This document shows positions 10,731 to 12,619 of a stretch of 12,619 nucleotides of DNA, piece after piece. Position numbers and translations under genes: made by a program. Origin of the DNA: Pseudomonadota bacterium. GTDB lineage: Bacteria; Pseudomonadota; Alphaproteobacteria; Rhizobiales; Xanthobacteraceae. The notes under the pieces were generated by a model. The model saw only the letters and a program-made list of their open reading frames with translations. It had not been told where the DNA came from and ran no database searches. How positions within the stretch are numbered: position 1 is the stretch's first letter; the number at the start of each line of letters is the position of its first letter. The stretch lies in assembly GCA_023391175.1 (NCBI GenBank), contig JAEWBL010000045.1:1-12619 (forward strand). The letters run 5' to 3'.

Positions 10731-12323
10731 ATGACCGAGCCCGCCGAACAGCGCCCGCCCGCGCCCCCGTCAGCCCCCATCGTGCCGCCCGAGGCCGCCC
10801 AGCGCATTGCCGCGCTGGTTCAGGGCGGCAGTGTGCCGGCTGCCGCCAATGACGATGGCGTGGGGGGAGAGGGGCCTGTCGGCGCGGACATGGCGGATGA
10901 CGCCTCCTCGCAGCCGTCGGAGCCTGAAAAGGCCGCGCCGCGCGAGCCTCAGGGCGGCGGCTTCGATGTGGAGAAGATGAACCGGGAATGGGGCCTCGTC
11001 CTCATGGGCTCGAAGGCCGTCATCGTTCGCGAGCAGCCGGTGGGGCCCATGGAGGACCGCTTGCGGCTGATCTCGGTGGATGCTTTCCGCACGTGGTTCC
11101 TCAATTCCTACACCGAAGTTGGAAGCGACGACGGCAAGGTGAATGGCATGACCTGGGCCAAGCGCTGGCTGGCCCATCGTCGTCGGCGCCAGTTCGCGGG
11201 CATCGAGTTCTTTCCCAACCCGGACGGGGTCGAGGGAACGCCGGGCTATCTCAACCTCTGGCGCGGCTTCGCGGTCGAGCCGGTGGCGAAAGAGAACGGC
11301 TGGGGCATCCTGCGCGACCACATGCTGAACAACGTCTGCGACGGTGACGAGGCCCTTTATCGATGGGTGTTCGGCTGGTTCGCTCACATGGTGCAGCGTC
11401 CGCGCGAGCGCGTCGGCACGGCCCTCGTCATGCGCGGCAAGATGGGGACCGGCAAGACCAAGGTGGGCGAGGTGATGGGCTCGATGTTCCCGGCGCACTA
11501 CTTCGCCGTGGATGATCCGCGCTACGTCACCGGGCAGTTCAATGCCCACATGGCGAGCTGCCTGCTGCTGCAGGCGGAAGAGGCGGTGTGGGCGGGCGAC
11601 AAGGCGGCCGAAGGGCGGCTCAAGGGCCTCGTGACGTCGAAATTCCAGATGATCGAGGCCAAGGGCATTGATCCCATCCGGCTCGACAATTTCGTGCGCC
11701 TGATGATGACCTCGAACGAAGACTGGGTGGTGCCGGCCGGCAAGGATGAGCGGCGGTTCTGCGTGCTCGATGTCAACCCGCGCGTGGCGCAGAACACCGA
11801 ATACTTTCGCGAGATGGAAGAACAGCTTGCAAACGGTGGGCGCGCCGCGCTGCTCTACGATCTTCTCCACTTCGACCTGTCGCAGGTGGACCTGCGCAAG
11901 ATCCCGCGCACGGGCGCGCTGCTCGAGCAGAAGCTGCGCAGCCTCGACAGCGTGGAAAGCTGGTGGTTCGAGCGGCTGGATGCCGGAAGCCCGACATCGG
12001 GCGGCCGGCAGTGGCAATCGCTCATCATGACCCGCACCCTCTTCGACGATTACCTCGCCGTGGCCGACAAGGTGGGCGTGCGCCGAAAAAGCGAACTGAC
12101 GGCCTTCGGCATCAAGATGGTGAAGCTGGTGCCGGGCCTGGAGAAAGTGCGCCGCTTTGTGGAGTCATCTCCCGGCGTGTCGTCGCGGGAGTGGTGCTAC
12201 GGCCTTCCGTCGCTGGCCGACTGCCGAGCCGCCTTCGAGGCCGAGGTGGGGCAGGTCGTCGCCTGGGCGCCGATGGATGATGCGCCGCCGGATGGCGGCC
12301 GGCCCGATGATTACGGATCGTGA
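10731..12323 (+). CDS. Primase-helicase family protein (DUF5906-type, SF3-like ATPase)
   Basis: The protein has 530 residues and should be the replicative helicase of the phage. GGAG eight bases ahead supports the ATG. Residues 1-75 are disordered, Pro/Ala-rich and contain PAAANDDG. From about 80 the DUF5906-like body begins. The Walker A motif GKMGTGKT is at 236-243; Walker B-like LLLQAEEAVW is around 278-287 with Glu283/Glu284; the sensor-1 region MMTSNEDWVV has Asn329; and KDERRF near 339-344 supplies the Arg finger-like residues, as in SF3 helicases. The last 100 residues resemble a DNA-binding winged-helix end. It lies next to the repeat region that may be the origin. Confidence 0.88.
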   Translation: MTEPAEQRPPAPPSAPIVPPEAAQRIAALVQGGSVPAAANDDGVGGEGPVGADMADDASSQPSEPEKAAPREPQGGGFDVEKMNREWGLVLMGSKAVIVREQPVGPMEDRLRLISVDAFRTWFLNSYTEVGSDDGKVNGMTWAKRWLAHRRRRQFAGIEFFPNPDGVEGTPGYLNLWRGFAVEPVAKENGWGILRDHMLNNVCDGDEALYRWVFGWFAHMVQRPRERVGTALVMRGKMGTGKTKVGEVMGSMFPAHYFAVDDPRYVTGQFNAHMASCLLLQAEEAVWAGDKAAEGRLKGLVTSKFQMIEAKGIDPIRLDNFVRLMMTSNEDWVVPAGKDERRFCVLDVNPRVAQNTEYFREMEEQLANGGRAALLYDLLHFDLSQVDLRKIPRTGALLEQKLRSLDSVESWWFERLDAGSPTSGGRQWQSLIMTRTLFDDYLAVADKVGVRRKSELTAFGIKMVKLVPGLEKVRRFVESSPGVSSREWCYGLPSLADCRAAFEAEVGQVVAWAPMDDAPPDGGRPDDYGS

Positions 12324-12365
12324 GAGAGACCGGGAAGAAGGGGTAGGGGCCCCTGCTGGGAATGG

Positions 12366-12407
12366 GTGTCCAACCTTGAGGTTGGACACGGGCGGGAGGT
12401 TGGACAC
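12366..12407. repeat. Origin-type repeats, group 1: palindrome plus one extra copy
   Basis: GTGTCCAACCT (12366-12376) and AGGTTGGACAC (12379-12389) form a perfect inverted repeat with a two-base centre. A further AGGTTGGACAC stands at 12397-12407, 18 bp (two repeat units) after the second arm. These copies share the flanking AC that the later tandem copies lack. Confidence 0.75.
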
Positions 12408-12434
12408 GCGCAAACCGTTGGTATTCAAGGCCGC

Positions 12435-12461
12435 GTCCAACCTGTCCAACCTGTCCAACCT
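12435..12461 (+). repeat. Three tandem copies of GTCCAACCT
   Basis: Three exact head-to-tail 9-bp units, at 12435-12443, 12444-12452 and 12453-12461. They are in inverted orientation to the three units at 12574-12600. The array could be bound by a replication initiator. Confidence 0.85.
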
Positions 12462-12573
12462 GTTTTCAGCCCCGTACATGCGCGGGCGCGTGCGAGAGCG
12501 TGCGAAAGGGTGCCCAAGCACCACCCGCCGAAAGGCCCCTCTCTCACGGCGCGTTTGCGGACTGGATGTTTAG

Positions 12574-12600
12574 AGGTTGGACAGGTTGGACAGGTTGGAC
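12574..12600 (-). repeat. Three tandem copies of AGGTTGGAC
   Basis: Three exact units, at 12574-12582, 12583-12591 and 12592-12600, the reverse complement of 12435-12461. The two 27-bp arms are separated by 112 bp and could form a long stem in single-stranded DNA or RNA. Confidence 0.85.
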
Positions 12601-12619
12601 AAAGCCAGCGGGAGAAAAA

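Larger units (their letters stand above)
12324..12619. other. Gene-free region, candidate replication origin
   Basis: No convincing gene is seen in these 296 bp; the open frames here are made by the repeats. The region holds a palindrome AGGGGCCCCT near 12343-12352, nine copies of the 9-mer AGGTTGGAC/GTCCAACCT (12366-12600) and a stretch of alternating GC-rich sequence (about 12479-12510). It directly follows the helicase gene, the usual place for a phage origin when iterons are present. The window ends in AGAAAAA, so the next gene is out of view. Confidence 0.5.

Noticed and set aside
10770..12017. Long leftward frame antisense to the helicase
   Set aside because: Low-complexity His/Arg/Leu-rich product without motifs; the plus strand has the complete Walker A/B and sensor motifs.
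12157..12573. Frames through the 9-bp repeats giving LSNLSNL or LDRLDRL peptides
   Set aside because: The regular peptide is a by-product of a 9-bp repeat, which keeps any frame open; no ribosome site or other protein character.
12435..12600. CRISPR array
   Set aside because: The 9-bp units are directly adjacent with no spacers and occur in both orientations.
1..12619. tRNA genes, attachment sites or insertion sequences
   Set aside because: No tRNA-like cloverleaf, transposase motif or flanking terminal repeats were seen; both prophage ends appear to be outside the window.

Overview
The window looks like the control and early replication region of a temperate phage (prophage) in a high-GC alphaproteobacterium, most likely of the Hyphomicrobiales (Rhizobiales), for example the Xanthobacter/Azorhizobium group. 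Reasons: GC is about two thirds by eye, a GcrA-family cell-cycle regulator is present (an alphaproteobacterial family), and CI/Cro-like regulators are followed by a primase and a helicase. No structural, lysis or integrase gene is visible, so both prophage ends lie outside. The host assignment is inference.

Layout. (1) 1-1887: six tightly packed or overlapping small genes read leftward, all of unknown function. Their promoter, at about 1917-1946, contains a 17-bp operator. (2) 1888-2092: a divergent control region with two operators, a predicted rightward promoter, a 20-bp tandem repeat and a hairpin that would terminate leftward transcription. (3) 2093-2356: a small rightward gene that overlaps tail to tail with (4) an AT-rich leftward winged-helix-like gene (2244-2717), which lies directly behind a leftward CI-like S24 repressor (2739-3515). 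(5) 3516-3601: the repressor/Cro intergenic region, with two more copies of the same operator. (6) 3602-3868: a Cro-like gene, followed by two leftward unknown genes (3796-4404). (7) 4405-4551: two copies of a different palindrome, TTCCCG(G/C)ACCGGGAA, in front of (8) a rightward early operon: HTH regulator, small unknown, zinc-ribbon-like protein, DUF4326 protein, CHC2/Toprim primase, GcrA-like regulator, DPPY-type DNA methyltransferase and a short cytosine-C5-methyltransferase-like protein. Most junctions are ATGA or TGATG overlaps. (9) One leftward gene (10441-10683) and a rightward DUF5906-type primase-helicase (10731-12323). (10) 12324-12619: no gene, but nine copies of the 9-mer AGGTTGGAC/GTCCAACCT in both orientations, a candidate replication origin.

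How it may work together. The repressor probably silences both divergent control regions through GTAGCG operators. On induction, Cro and the HTH regulator open the rightward operon, which supplies primase, helicase and DNA-modifying enzymes. A GcrA-like factor next to a methyltransferase suggests that the phage uses or imitates the host CcrM/GcrA methylation switch. In support, two of only eleven GANTC sites found by hand in 12.6 kb lie in the 47-bp gap in front of the helicase gene.
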